Source: Brachyspira hampsonii | GTDB taxonomy: Bacteria; Spirochaetota; Brachyspiria; Brachyspirales; Brachyspiraceae | DNA length: 64,000 nucleotides | Assembly: GCF_002214805.1 (NCBI RefSeq) | Contig: NZ_CP019914.1 | Location: forward strand, 1,922,001-1,986,000 | Reading direction: 5' to 3' | In this document: in pieces, positions 54,582 through 62,435 of the stretch | How the letters are laid out: each line of letters opens with the position of its first letter | Numbering within the stretch: the stretch's first letter is position 1 | Translations under genes and position numbers: made by a program | Notes under the pieces: generated by a model | What the model was told of the DNA's origin: nothing | Seen by the model: only the letters and a program-made list of their open reading frames with translations | Database searches by the model: none

Positions 54582-54745
54582 CTTGTTCGTTAATAAGCCC
54601 TGCCATTCTTACGAATAGCAGGCACTCACAAGTTTTTTATTATTGTTATGTTCGCCCACCAAAGGTGCCTTGCCTACGGCACGCAGAGCGTTGGTAGCTA
54701 ATATAAGCTAGCAACTAAAGTTACTGGCTGCTTCGGCTCATTTTT
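54582..54745. repeat. Dispersed hairpin repeat cluster between ribBA and the secreted orf
   Basis: AAAAACTTGT (54586-54595) pairs with ACAAGTTTTT (54628-54637), enclosing CCTGC...GCAGG. A second part has GTGCCTTGCCTACGGCAC, then TAAGCTAGCAACTAAAGTTA. The GC-rich portions contrast with neighbouring DNA. Confidence 0.7.
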
Positions 54746-54811
54746 TTGTTATATATAGTTTTCAAAATCTTGTAATTTTTTATTATTAATTACTATGCGT
54801 GTATATATTTT

Positions 54812-56011
54812 TTAATCTAATATATGTCCCATACGCTCTTTTTTAGTCTTTAAATAAAATGCATCATACTCTGAAGCCTCTATTTGTATAGGCACTCTGT
54901 CTTTTATTTCAAGTCCGTAATTATTCAAATACTTTATTTTATCTGGATTATTAGTCATGATTTTTATGCTCTTAATACCCAATTTTTTAAGCATTTGATA
55001 AGCCTCATAATATTCACGCATATCATCTCTAAAACCTAAAGCTATATTGGCATCTACCGTATCAAGTCCGCTGTCTTGAAGTTCATAAGCTCTTAATTTA
55101 TTAACAAGCCCTATACCTCTGCCTTCCTGACGCATATATACCATTATACCTCTGCCTTCAGAAGCAATTTTTCTCATGGCATAATCATACTGCTCTCCGC
55201 AGTCGCATCTTTTAGAACCTAATGCATCGCCTGTCAAACATTCAGAATGCACTCTGCAAAGCACATTTTCTCCATTTGAAATGTCTCCCATAGTTAAAAC
55301 TACATGATGTTCTTTTGTTATTTTATTTACAAAAGTAAGTATTTCAAACTCTCCGTATTTAGTAGGCATTTTTGCTTTAGCATAAAGCTCCATCAAGTCT
55401 TCATTCTTTTTTCTATAGTCTATCAAATCAGAAACTGTTATCATTTTAAGATTATGTTTTTTAGCGAAATCAATTAAATCATCTCTTCTCATCATATCGC
55501 CGTCATCTCGCATAATCTCGCAGCATAAACCGCATTCTTTTAATCCTGCAAGTCTCATCAAATCAACAGTAGCTTCAGTATGTCCCATTCTTACAAGTAC
55601 GCCTCCTTCTTTTGCAAGTAATGGAAACATATGACCAGGGCGTCTGAAATCTTCTGGTTTTGACTTTTCATCAACTACTTTTAAAGCTGTAATGGATCTT
55701 TCTACTGCTGAAATACCAGTTGTAGTTTCAATATGGTCAATAGATACTGTAAAAGCTGTTTCATGATTATCAGTATTTTTTGTAACCATTTGATTTAAAT
55801 TAAGTTTATTTGTAATCTCTTTGCTCATAGGCATGCATATCAAACCTTTTGCATAAGTAGCCATAAAGTTTATATTCTCTGTAGTAGCAAACTCAGCTGC
55901 ACATATTAAATCACCCTCATTTTCTCTATCTTCATCATCAGAAACAACTATTATTTTTCCGTTTCTTAAATCTTCTAAAGCCTCGTCAATAGTACTGTAA
56001 ATGTTTTCCAT
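54812..56011 (-). CDS. ribBA: Bifunctional 3,4-DHBP synthase / GTP cyclohydrolase II
   Basis: The 399 residues are full length. The N-terminal DHBP synthase (about 1-203) has [39 protein letters not shown] and [13 protein letters not shown]. The C-terminal GTP cyclohydrolase II (about 205-399) has the zinc-binding [17 protein letters not shown] and [20 protein letters not shown]. The two reactions supply both precursors of riboflavin, from ribulose 5-phosphate and GTP. It lies 80 bp after ribE in the operon under the FMN riboswitch. Confidence 0.97.
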   Translation of the reverse strand: MENIYSTIDEALEDLRNGKIIVVSDDEDRENEGDLICAAEFATTENINFMATYAKGLICMPMSKEITNKLNLNQMVTKNTDNHETAFTVSIDHIETTTGISAVERSITALKVVDEKSKPEDFRRPGHMFPLLAKEGGVLVRMGHTEATVDLMRLAGLKECGLCCEIMRDDGDMMRRDDLIDFAKKHNLKMITVSDLIDYRKKNEDLMELYAKAKMPTKYGEFEILTFVNKITKEHHVVLTMGDISNGENVLCRVHSECLTGDALGSKRCDCGEQYDYAMRKIASEGRGIMVYMRQEGRGIGLVNKLRAYELQDSGLDTVDANIALGFRDDMREYYEAYQMLKKLGIKSIKIMTNNPDKIKYLNNYGLEIKDRVPIQIEASEYDAFYLKTKKERMGHILD

Positions 56012-56091
56012 TTTTAATGCTCCATTTAATTTTTTTATTCAGCTTTTTCCTAAAAATAAACTGTAAAAAACTGCAAAAAGTTCAAAAATTA

Positions 56092-56739
56092 TTAAAATCC
56101 ATTTTTAAGTAAAAACTCCATTGTGATATTGGATTTTTTACTATTATTTTCTTTGTCATCTTCTTTAAATGTCAAAAGTCTTTCAACATATTTTCCTATA
56201 ACATCATTTTCTATATTAACTTTATCACCCTCTTTTTTATAATAAAGTACAGTTTCCTTTAATGTATGAGGAATAACAGCTATAGAAAAAGTATTATCAG
56301 TTAAACTTGCAACTGTCAAACTTATTCCATCAACAGCAACAGAGCCTTTCTCTACTATATACTTCATTAATTGTCTAGGTACTTCAATAGTAAGTATAAT
56401 AGCATTATCATCTTTTTTCATAGACTTAATGCTTCCCACTCCGTCAATATGTCCGCTTACTATATGCCCGCCGAATCTTCCGCTTAAAGTCATTGCTCTT
56501 TCAAGATTAACTCTGCTTCCATTTTTTAAACTTCCCAAATTAGTACGGTTCAAAGTTTCCTGAGTAACATCAGCATTGAATATCTTATTATAAAAACTAG
56601 ACACAGTTAAACAAGTACCATTAACAGCAACACTGTCCCCCAAATGCAAATCATCAAATATTTTGTTTGCTTCTATCGTAATAACTTTGCTCTGTACCGA
56701 TTTAACAATTCCTATTTCTTCAACTATACCAGTAAACAT
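56092..56739 (-). CDS. ribE: Riboflavin synthase alpha subunit
   Basis: The 215 residues have two lumazine-binding domains: MFTGIVEEIGIVKSV at the start, GDSVAVNGTCLTVSSF in the first domain and GSVAVDGISLTVASL in the second, with SGHIDGVGSI between. It dismutates two dimethyl-ribityllumazines to riboflavin. A Lys/Asn-rich C-terminal extension of about 25 residues (NNSKKSNITMEFLLKNGF) is unusual. It sits between ribD and ribBA. Confidence 0.96.
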   Translation of the reverse strand: MFTGIVEEIGIVKSVQSKVITIEANKIFDDLHLGDSVAVNGTCLTVSSFYNKIFNADVTQETLNRTNLGSLKNGSRVNLERAMTLSGRFGGHIVSGHIDGVGSIKSMKKDDNAIILTIEVPRQLMKYIVEKGSVAVDGISLTVASLTDNTFSIAVIPHTLKETVLYYKKEGDKVNIENDVIGKYVERLLTFKEDDKENNSKKSNITMEFLLKNGF

Positions 56740-56755
56740 TATTGATATTTTCTCT

Positions 56756-56832
56756 CTTAAAATAATTTCTGCACTTTTTCCCGCCGCACACCGCAGGAGG
56801 ACTTCGTAAAAGTACCAAAAAGTTCAAGTGTA
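56756..56832. repeat. Small dispersed repeat between ribD and ribE
   Basis: GCACTTTTTCCCGCCGCACACCGCAGG is a GC-rich patch, followed by GTACCAAAAAGTTCAAGTGTAAAATTA, which relates to the hairpin family near 53570 (CACTTGCACTTTTTGG). It separates ribE from ribD by about 130 bp. Confidence 0.5.
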
Positions 56833-56865
56833 AAATTAATTATATGTAAAACTAATATATTTTAC

Positions 56866-57981
56866 CTATAAATTAATATTTAAATAGTATTCCAAAAATA
56901 AATCATCATCTATTTTTGTTATATCTCCTATTTTGAGTTTAAAAGCATTATTAGGATCATCTATCCCTTCGCCTCCTACAGGGCTTTTTGCTTTAACTCC
57001 TCCAAATATTTTTGGTGCTATATAAACTAAAACCTTATTTACTAGCCTTTCTTCTATCAAACTAGCATGCAAAGAAGCACCGCCCTCTACATACACACTG
57101 TCAATATTTTTTTCTTCTCCTAATATCTTCATTAACTCTTTTAAGCTTACTCTGTTATTATAGCTTTCTGTTTTTATTATTTCAATTCCTAAACTTTCAA
57201 GCTCTTTTATTTTTTTATCATCATTACTAATAGTAGCTATAAAAGTTTTTATTTCTTTTGCAGTTTTACAAATATTAGAGTTTAAATCTATTTTTAGAGA
57301 ACTGTCTAAAATTATTCTTATAGGGTTTCTAGTATTTGGAAGTCTGCAATTAAGTGTAGGATTATCTTCTAGCACAGTATTTATTCCAACCATTATAGCA
57401 GAGTATTTATTTCTAAATCTATGAGAATGCTCTCTTGATTTTTCAGAAGTTATCCATTTTGATTTTCCGCTTGAAGTTGCAATTTTACCGTCTATAGTCA
57501 TAGCATACTTCATAACAACAAAAGGTATTTTATTTGCTATATAATAGAAGAAAACTTCATTTAATTTTCTGCATTCATCTTCAAGTACATTAACTATAAC
57601 TTCAATTCCAGCCTCTTTTAATTTTTTTATACCATTGCCAGCAACTTTAGGATTAGAATCCACACACCCTATAATAACTTTTTTTATTTTATTTTTTATA
57701 ATAGCATCAGCACAAGGAGGAGTCTTACCATAATGAGAACAAGGCTCCAAAGTTACATATATACTAGCTCCTTCAACATCTTCTCCTTTTTTTTGGGCAT
57801 CAAGAAATGCATTAATTTCAGCATGATTTTCTCCGTATTTTTGATGATAACCTATACCTATAACTTTATCATCTTTCACTATCACAGCACCAACCAAAGG
57901 ATTAGGGCTAGTAAAACCTTCTCCTTTTCTGGCTTCCTCAATAGCCATTTTTATATATTTTTCATGATTATTTTCAAGCAT
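56866..57981 (-). CDS. ribD: Bifunctional diaminohydroxyphosphoribosylaminopyrimidine deaminase / reductase
   Basis: In its 371 residues the N-terminal deaminase (about 1-145) has the zinc site: HAEINAFLDAQ (His-Ala-Glu) and LEPCSHYGKTPPCADAII (two Cys). SPNPLVGAVIV is the substrate loop. The C-terminal reductase (about 147-371) has VVMKYAMTIDGKIATSSGKS, KWITSEKSREHSH, and YVEGGASLHASLI, KVLVYIAPKIFGG. It carries out the second and third steps of riboflavin synthesis. It is the first gene after the riboswitch and its terminator. Confidence 0.96.
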   Translation of the reverse strand: MLENNHEKYIKMAIEEARKGEGFTSPNPLVGAVIVKDDKVIGIGYHQKYGENHAEINAFLDAQKKGEDVEGASIYVTLEPCSHYGKTPPCADAIIKNKIKKVIIGCVDSNPKVAGNGIKKLKEAGIEVIVNVLEDECRKLNEVFFYYIANKIPFVVMKYAMTIDGKIATSSGKSKWITSEKSREHSHRFRNKYSAIMVGINTVLEDNPTLNCRLPNTRNPIRIILDSSLKIDLNSNICKTAKEIKTFIATISNDDKKIKELESLGIEIIKTESYNNRVSLKELMKILGEEKNIDSVYVEGGASLHASLIEERLVNKVLVYIAPKIFGGVKAKSPVGGEGIDDPNNAFKLKIGDITKIDDDLFLEYYLNINL

Positions 57982-58066
57982 AATGCTATAACTCTTAAAA
58001 AATAGTTTTTGCTTTTTAATCTTCGTTTTTTTATTTTTGGCAGGATTTTCTAATAATGTGAAAACA

Positions 58067-58101
58067 AAAAAACTCTAAATGTTAAATATAACAAATAGAG
58101 C
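58067..58101 (-). terminator. Riboswitch-controlled terminator before ribD
   Basis: On the minus strand CTCTA and TTGTT pair with AACA and TAGAG around a short loop, followed by UUUUUUU (58074-58068). It lies between the FMN aptamer and ribD, the normal place for the expression platform. Confidence 0.75.
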
Positions 58102-58135
58102 CTTAATTTCAATATGCAGAAAGTTTACATTAGTT

Positions 58136-58266
58136 ATCTTCTACCATCCAGACTTTAACTGTCGGTTTTGGAGTTGCACCAAATCGGCTAATTTTGAAAA
58201 ATAATAATTTTCAAAAAAGCTCGCGGACTTTACCGCCGGTATGGAATTTCACCTAGCCCCGAAGAT
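58136..58266 (-). promoter_or_regulatory. FMN riboswitch (RFN element)
   Basis: The minus strand reads ATCTTCGGGGCTAGGTGAAA, ATTCC, ACCGGCGGTAAAGTCCGCGA, GCCGATTTGGTGCAACTCC, ACCGACAGTTAAAGTCTGGA, TGGTAGAAGAT, the standard conserved order of the FMN aptamer. The outer P1 stem closes with ATCTTC and GAAGAT. Binding of FMN would favour the terminator and switch off the riboflavin operon. Confidence 0.98.
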
Positions 58267-58279
58267 TTATTATACTAAT

Positions 58280-58308
58280 ATTATAATACAAATATTTGCT
58301 ATTGTCAA
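58280..58308 (-). promoter_or_regulatory. Consensus promoter of the riboflavin operon
   Basis: On the minus strand TTGACA (58308-58303), a 17-bp spacer, TATAAT (58285-58280). Transcription would start near 58273, only a few bases before the aptamer begins. Confidence 0.88.
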
Positions 58309-58325
58309 GTTATTTCACTATAATA

Positions 58326-58778
58326 CTAAAAACTCATTATTTCGTACCAATAATTATCAAAATATCTGTACATTCCCATTCCCGGCGAATAATAAGTATA
58401 TATCTCATAAAAATCTCTTAAAGCATCTTTAAACGAAGTATTATCAATATAGCCTTTTCTTGCCATATAAAGAAGTGCTATAGATGGAGATCTGGACATA
58501 CCGAAATTACAATGAACTAAAACTTCCATATCATTTATATGTTCATCTATAAACTCCATAGCTCTTTTTATCATAGGAAAAGCATATTCAAAAGATAAAC
58601 TGCTTATATCAAGTAAATTTAAATATAAATCATTATTACTCTGATAAACTTTTTTATCGCCTATATTTCCTCTTACACCTCTTACAAAACAGCTTTGACA
58701 AGCATGAACTATAGCTCCTTTAAACTCAGAACAGTCTCTGTCATCTCCTACATATAAATTTTTATATATTTGTTTCAT
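58326..58778 (-). CDS. Dual-specificity protein phosphatase
   Basis: About 150 residues from ATG 58778, with GGAG nine bases upstream; the alternative TTG at 58793 overlaps that site. The signature VLVHCNFGMSRSPSIALLYM gives the Cys-x5-Arg catalytic loop near 95, and the general-acid Asp may be in DISSLSFEYAF. The fold is that of small dual-specificity or tyrosine phosphatases, which remove phosphate from Ser/Thr/Tyr residues. It lies upstream of the riboflavin promoter on the same strand but is not in that operon. The target is unknown. Confidence 0.88.
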   Translation of the reverse strand: MKQIYKNLYVGDDRDCSEFKGAIVHACQSCFVRGVRGNIGDKKVYQSNNDLYLNLLDISSLSFEYAFPMIKRAMEFIDEHINDMEVLVHCNFGMSRSPSIALLYMARKGYIDNTSFKDALRDFYEIYTYYSPGMGMYRYFDNYWYEIMSF

Positions 58779-58947
58779 AATAAAAAACTCCAATAAATTT
58801 TACATTATAATTAAATAATTTAAATTGTCAATTTTGTTTTACATATTATTAAATATAACAAATAATAATCAAATTAATATTTATTGACTAATTATTTCAT
58901 TATTATAGAATATAAAAAAATTATGTATTTAAATGATGCATTAACAA

Positions 58948-59268
58948 TCTATACGCACGGTAAAAAATTATATAATAATAAATATATTTATATTATATGC
59001 TATTGCTTTGAACTAAAATTATTTAATCGTGCGGTAATTATATAACAAATAAAAAAATATTTGGGTGGGTATTTTTATTTATAATTTAAACAAAAAATAT
59101 CAAATAATTTATAATGCAAAATAAGATTATAAAATCTTGAGGGTGGGTTCTAATAAATTTTTTTAAAATTATTTACACTTGCCCGCCCTTTAGTTTTATT
59201 ATTTAAATAGCTAATTTTATTTTTTATTTCTTTAAAGTTTAAACTGAAAAGTTAACGCCCGCCCAAAT
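58948..59268. repeat. Modular GC-island repeat, arrangement A, B, inverted B
   Basis: A: CGCACG at 58954 and CGTGCG at 59028 (74 apart). B: GGGTGGG at 59063 and 59141 (78 apart). Inverted B: CCCGCCC at 59182 and 59258 (76 apart). Steps are 35 and 41 bp. B and its inverted partner form a nested inverted repeat. This fills the 528-bp gap between the phosphatase and hydrolase genes. Confidence 0.88.
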
Positions 59269-59306
59269 TTTATTTAAATTGTAATTAATACACCTAAAAT
59301 TAAAAA

Positions 59307-60338
59307 TCATTTTAAATTATCTTTGAAGAATTGAGACAATTTTTCAAAAGGGATTAAATCTGTTCTGTCATAGAGATCAACATGATTAGCATTAGGTATT
59401 ATGATTAACTCTTTTGGTTCTTTAGCTTTTTTATACGCATCTTCGCTGAAATATCTTGAATGAGCTTTTTCTCCTGCTATAAAAAGCATTGGTCTTGGTG
59501 ATATAATGTCAATATTCTCTAAAGGGTAATAATTCATTAAGCTGATGCTGCTTATAACAGACATAGCAGTTGTGGCACGAGGGTGAAAACCTCTCTTTGT
59601 ACGATAATAACTGTAGAACTCTTTTACTATATCTGGAGCGTTTTCATCTATATTTTCAGGAGTACCTATTTGAAATTGTTTTTCTCCGCCATTATATTCA
59701 TTCCATCTTTGCATGGAAACTGCTTCAATCATTTTTTTTCTGTCTTCATCAGTTAAAGAATCATACATTCCGTTTCGTGCTACTCTTCCCATATCATACA
59801 TACTTGCTGCAGCTATTGCTTTTATTCTGCTGTCAATTTTAGCAGCACTTAAAACAAAACTTCCGCTTCCGCATATTCCTATAGCTCCTATTTTGTTTCT
59901 GTCAACATAGTTTAATGAACCTATAAAATCTACTGCGGCACTAAAATCTTCTGCGAATGCCTCCGGTGAAGCTGTATAATGAGGAGATCCTCCGCTTTCC
60001 CCATTGTATGATGCATCAAACGCTATAGCAATAAAGCCTCTCTCTGCCATAGCCTGAGCATATACTCCGGCAGCCTGTTCTTTTACTGCTCCGTACGGAC
60101 CTCCTATAACTAATGCCTTATATTTTTGATTGGTATTAATATTTACAGGTGTGTATAAGTCAGCTGCTATATTTATACCTAGTCTGTTATAAAATGATAC
60201 TTTTTTTACATTTATTTTATCGCTCTTTTTAAAAGTTTTATCCCATTGTAATGTATTGTTCTGTGCCATGATGCTTCCTATAGGAAAAAGCATATATGCT
60301 GAAAATAATAAAGCTCTTTTTAAAATATTTTTAAACAT
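59307..60338 (-). CDS. Exported alpha/beta hydrolase (dienelactone-hydrolase-like)
   Basis: The 343 residues begin with a hydrophobic signal (about 10-26, likely cleaved after IMAQ). The alpha/beta hydrolase core has an oxyanion strand IGGPYGAVKE, the nucleophile motif IGICGSGSFVLSAA near 153-166 (Gly-x-Cys-Gly-Ser-like elbow), an Asp-type segment FIAGEKAHSRYF near 292, and the catalytic His in ANHVDLYDRTD near 325. The family hydrolyses esters, lactones or small amides; the substrate is unknown. It is divergent from the LysR regulator at 60502, which probably controls it. Confidence 0.82.
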   Translation of the reverse strand: MFKNILKRALLFSAYMLFPIGSIMAQNNTLQWDKTFKKSDKINVKKVSFYNRLGINIAADLYTPVNINTNQKYKALVIGGPYGAVKEQAAGVYAQAMAERGFIAIAFDASYNGESGGSPHYTASPEAFAEDFSAAVDFIGSLNYVDRNKIGAIGICGSGSFVLSAAKIDSRIKAIAAASMYDMGRVARNGMYDSLTDEDRKKMIEAVSMQRWNEYNGGEKQFQIGTPENIDENAPDIVKEFYSYYRTKRGFHPRATTAMSVISSISLMNYYPLENIDIISPRPMLFIAGEKAHSRYFSEDAYKKAKEPKELIIIPNANHVDLYDRTDLIPFEKLSQFFKDNLK

Positions 60339-60501
60339 TATAATATCCTCCGTTTAATTGTTATAGTCATAGAATATAATAATTAATAAACTATAGCAAA
60401 TATTTATTGATTATGAATATATATACTTTTTAGGTATTGATTAAAAACTAATAATTTTGTATTATGATAATTATGATGTTAAGTAAAGGAGATTTAAATA
60501 T

Positions 60502-61392
60502 ATGGAAGTAAGAGCTTTAAAATATTTTTTAACTGCAGTAAGAGAAGGAAACATTACAAAAGCTGCAAAATATCTTAATTTAACACAGCCTAATTTATCA
60601 CGTCAGATAAACATTTTAGAAAGAGATATAGGACATAAATTATTTGAAAGAAAACATAATAATATAGAGCTTACTCCAGAGGGCATTTTGCTAAAAAAAA
60701 GAGCCGAAGAAATATTAAATATGATAGATAAAACAAGGGCAGAGTTTAACTTTGATGATAAGATTATAGCAGGAGACATATTTATAGGGGCAGGGGAGAC
60801 TTGGGCTATTGCATTGCTTGCCTCTATTATGCGGGATATGCAAAAAGACTATCCTCATATAAAATATAATATTTACAGCGGTAACTCTGAAGATATTACA
60901 GAAAAGCTAGATAAAGGATTATTAGATTTTGGTGTATTGATAGATCCAGCCGATTTATCAAAGTACGATTATTTAAAAATGCCTGCCAAAGATACTTGGG
61001 GTATTATTATGAGAAGAGATTCAAAGCTGGCACAAAAAAAGTATATAGTAAAAAAAGATTTATATAATATTCCATTAATAGTATCAAGACAGACTATTCA
61101 AAATGATATGCAGAATAATGATTTTTTAAAATGGTTGGGAGGAAGTTTAAGCGGTTTAGAGATAGCTGCTACTTATAATTTAATTTACAATGCATTGATT
61201 ATGGTACGCGAGGGTATGGGGTATGCTTTTGCTTTGGATAGGCTTATAGATAATATGAATAATAAAGATATATGTTTTTTGCCATTAAAGCCTAAATTAG
61301 AATCTGGTCTTAATGTTGTATGGAAGAAAAATCAGGAGTTTTCAAGGGCTTCCAAAATATTTTTGGAAAGAATGAATAAAAGTTTTTTATAA
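60502..61392 (+). CDS. LysR-type transcriptional regulator
   Basis: The 296 residues start with the LysR winged helix-turn-helix (MEVRALKYFLTAVREGNITK, AAKYLNLTQPNLSRQINILE, RDIGHKLFERKHNNIELTPEG). The effector domain (about 88-296) shows the usual periplasmic-binding-like fold (IFIGAGETWAIALLASIMRD, LLDFGVLIDPAD). AAGGAGAT precedes the ATG. The gene is divergent from the exported hydrolase gene, the common layout for LysR control of the neighbour. The effector is unknown. Confidence 0.93.
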   Translation: MEVRALKYFLTAVREGNITKAAKYLNLTQPNLSRQINILERDIGHKLFERKHNNIELTPEGILLKKRAEEILNMIDKTRAEFNFDDKIIAGDIFIGAGETWAIALLASIMRDMQKDYPHIKYNIYSGNSEDITEKLDKGLLDFGVLIDPADLSKYDYLKMPAKDTWGIIMRRDSKLAQKKYIVKKDLYNIPLIVSRQTIQNDMQNNDFLKWLGGSLSGLEIAATYNLIYNALIMVREGMGYAFALDRLIDNMNNKDICFLPLKPKLESGLNVVWKKNQEFSRASKIFLERMNKSFL

Positions 61393-61399
61393 AATTAAA

Positions 61400-62017
61400 T
61401 TACTTAAATTTAAATAACTGTTCTACATTAGAAAGAATTTCATCAGTACTTTTTGATATTAATGCTCTGCTTCTATTTCTGTAAAAATCATCTTTATCTA
61501 AAATAGCTAATATTGAAAATGCTGTTACAACTTTTTCTAATTCTTTTTCAGTCTTTTTTGTAGATACATATTTCATATACAAATGACCAAGTTCATGTGC
61601 TATTAATAATCTTTTTTGTTTGTCTTCCAATCTATCATCATAATAAATTATAGCTCCAGCACCAATATTCCTTTTTGCAAAAGTTATAATTTGAGCTTTT
61701 CTCTTATTATAAATACTGAAAGGTTCTATTAATATTGGAAATAATCTATAATGCTTAGCTTCCATTAAGGTAAATAATTCCTGCCTCTTTACATCATCTT
61801 TTTCAGTATCTATTCTATGCTTTAATTCTTTTTTGACTTTATCATTAATAACATCTTCAATTGCAGAAACCAAATGTGATAGGTAATTTTTAGTTATAAA
61901 TGGCTGTAAAATATTATTGAAATCATCTATTATGTAATTTATATATTCTTCATTTAAATTCAAAGAAGCTGATATTTTTTTTATATCTAATGGATCAATA
62001 TTCAAAATAGCCTCCAA
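61400..62017 (-). CDS. ImmA/IrrE family metallo-endopeptidase
   Basis: In its 205 residues the zinc motif HELGH, in LLIAHELGHLYMKY, lies near 141-147, preceded by GAGAIIYYDDRLEDKQKR, with a downstream acidic helix (KKTEKELEKVVTAF) that could supply the third ligand. ImmA-type peptidases cleave repressors or regulators, often in mobile-element or toxin-antitoxin settings. The gene overlaps the end of a 74-residue gene by 16 bp. No XRE-type repressor is visible beside it, unlike the usual ImmA/ImmR pair. Confidence 0.82.
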   Translation of the reverse strand: MEAILNIDPLDIKKISASLNLNEEYINYIIDDFNNILQPFITKNYLSHLVSAIEDVINDKVKKELKHRIDTEKDDVKRQELFTLMEAKHYRLFPILIEPFSIYNKRKAQIITFAKRNIGAGAIIYYDDRLEDKQKRLLIAHELGHLYMKYVSTKKTEKELEKVVTAFSILAILDKDDFYRNRSRALISKSTDEILSNVEQLFKFK

Positions 62018-62226
62018 GAACCTTCAACAAAAGCAGATAGAATTGCTAAATAATTATCTTCATCTGTATAATCACCTGGAACATCAAATACTTCATCTAT
62101 TGACATAACATCTTTTAGAATATTCTCTTTCTGCTTAAAATCTGTTATATTTTGAGATTTGAAAAAATCTTCTACCTGATTTTTTGTTGTTAATTGGATT
62201 ATATCTTCTTTCTTATAATTATACAT
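62002..62226 (-). CDS. Small partner protein of the ImmA-like peptidase
   Basis: The 74 residues are acidic: helix-rich start KKEDIIQLTTKNQVEDFFKS, later SIDEVFDVPGDYTDEDNYLA and a hydrophobic end FVEGSWRLF. No helix-turn-helix and no recognised domain. It overlaps the ImmA-like gene by 16 bp, so the pair is translationally coupled. It could be an antitoxin-like or substrate protein of the peptidase; that is inference. AGGAGG precedes the ATG. Confidence 0.65.
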   Translation of the reverse strand: MYNYKKEDIIQLTTKNQVEDFFKSQNITDFKQKENILKDVMSIDEVFDVPGDYTDEDNYLAILSAFVEGSWRLF

Positions 62227-62435
62227 AAAATCCTCCTAAAAATTTTGATAAATTTATCAGATTTTATCATTTGTTATAAATATAATCTTATTTAAGAAAA
62301 ATGTCAAGTGAATATAACTTTAGATAGTAATGTCTAAAATAGTTTCGCATTGTATATAGTATATATATTAATAAAAAGATTATTAGTTTATAATAAATTT
62401 TATGATATAATATTAAAAAATATTAGGGATTATCT

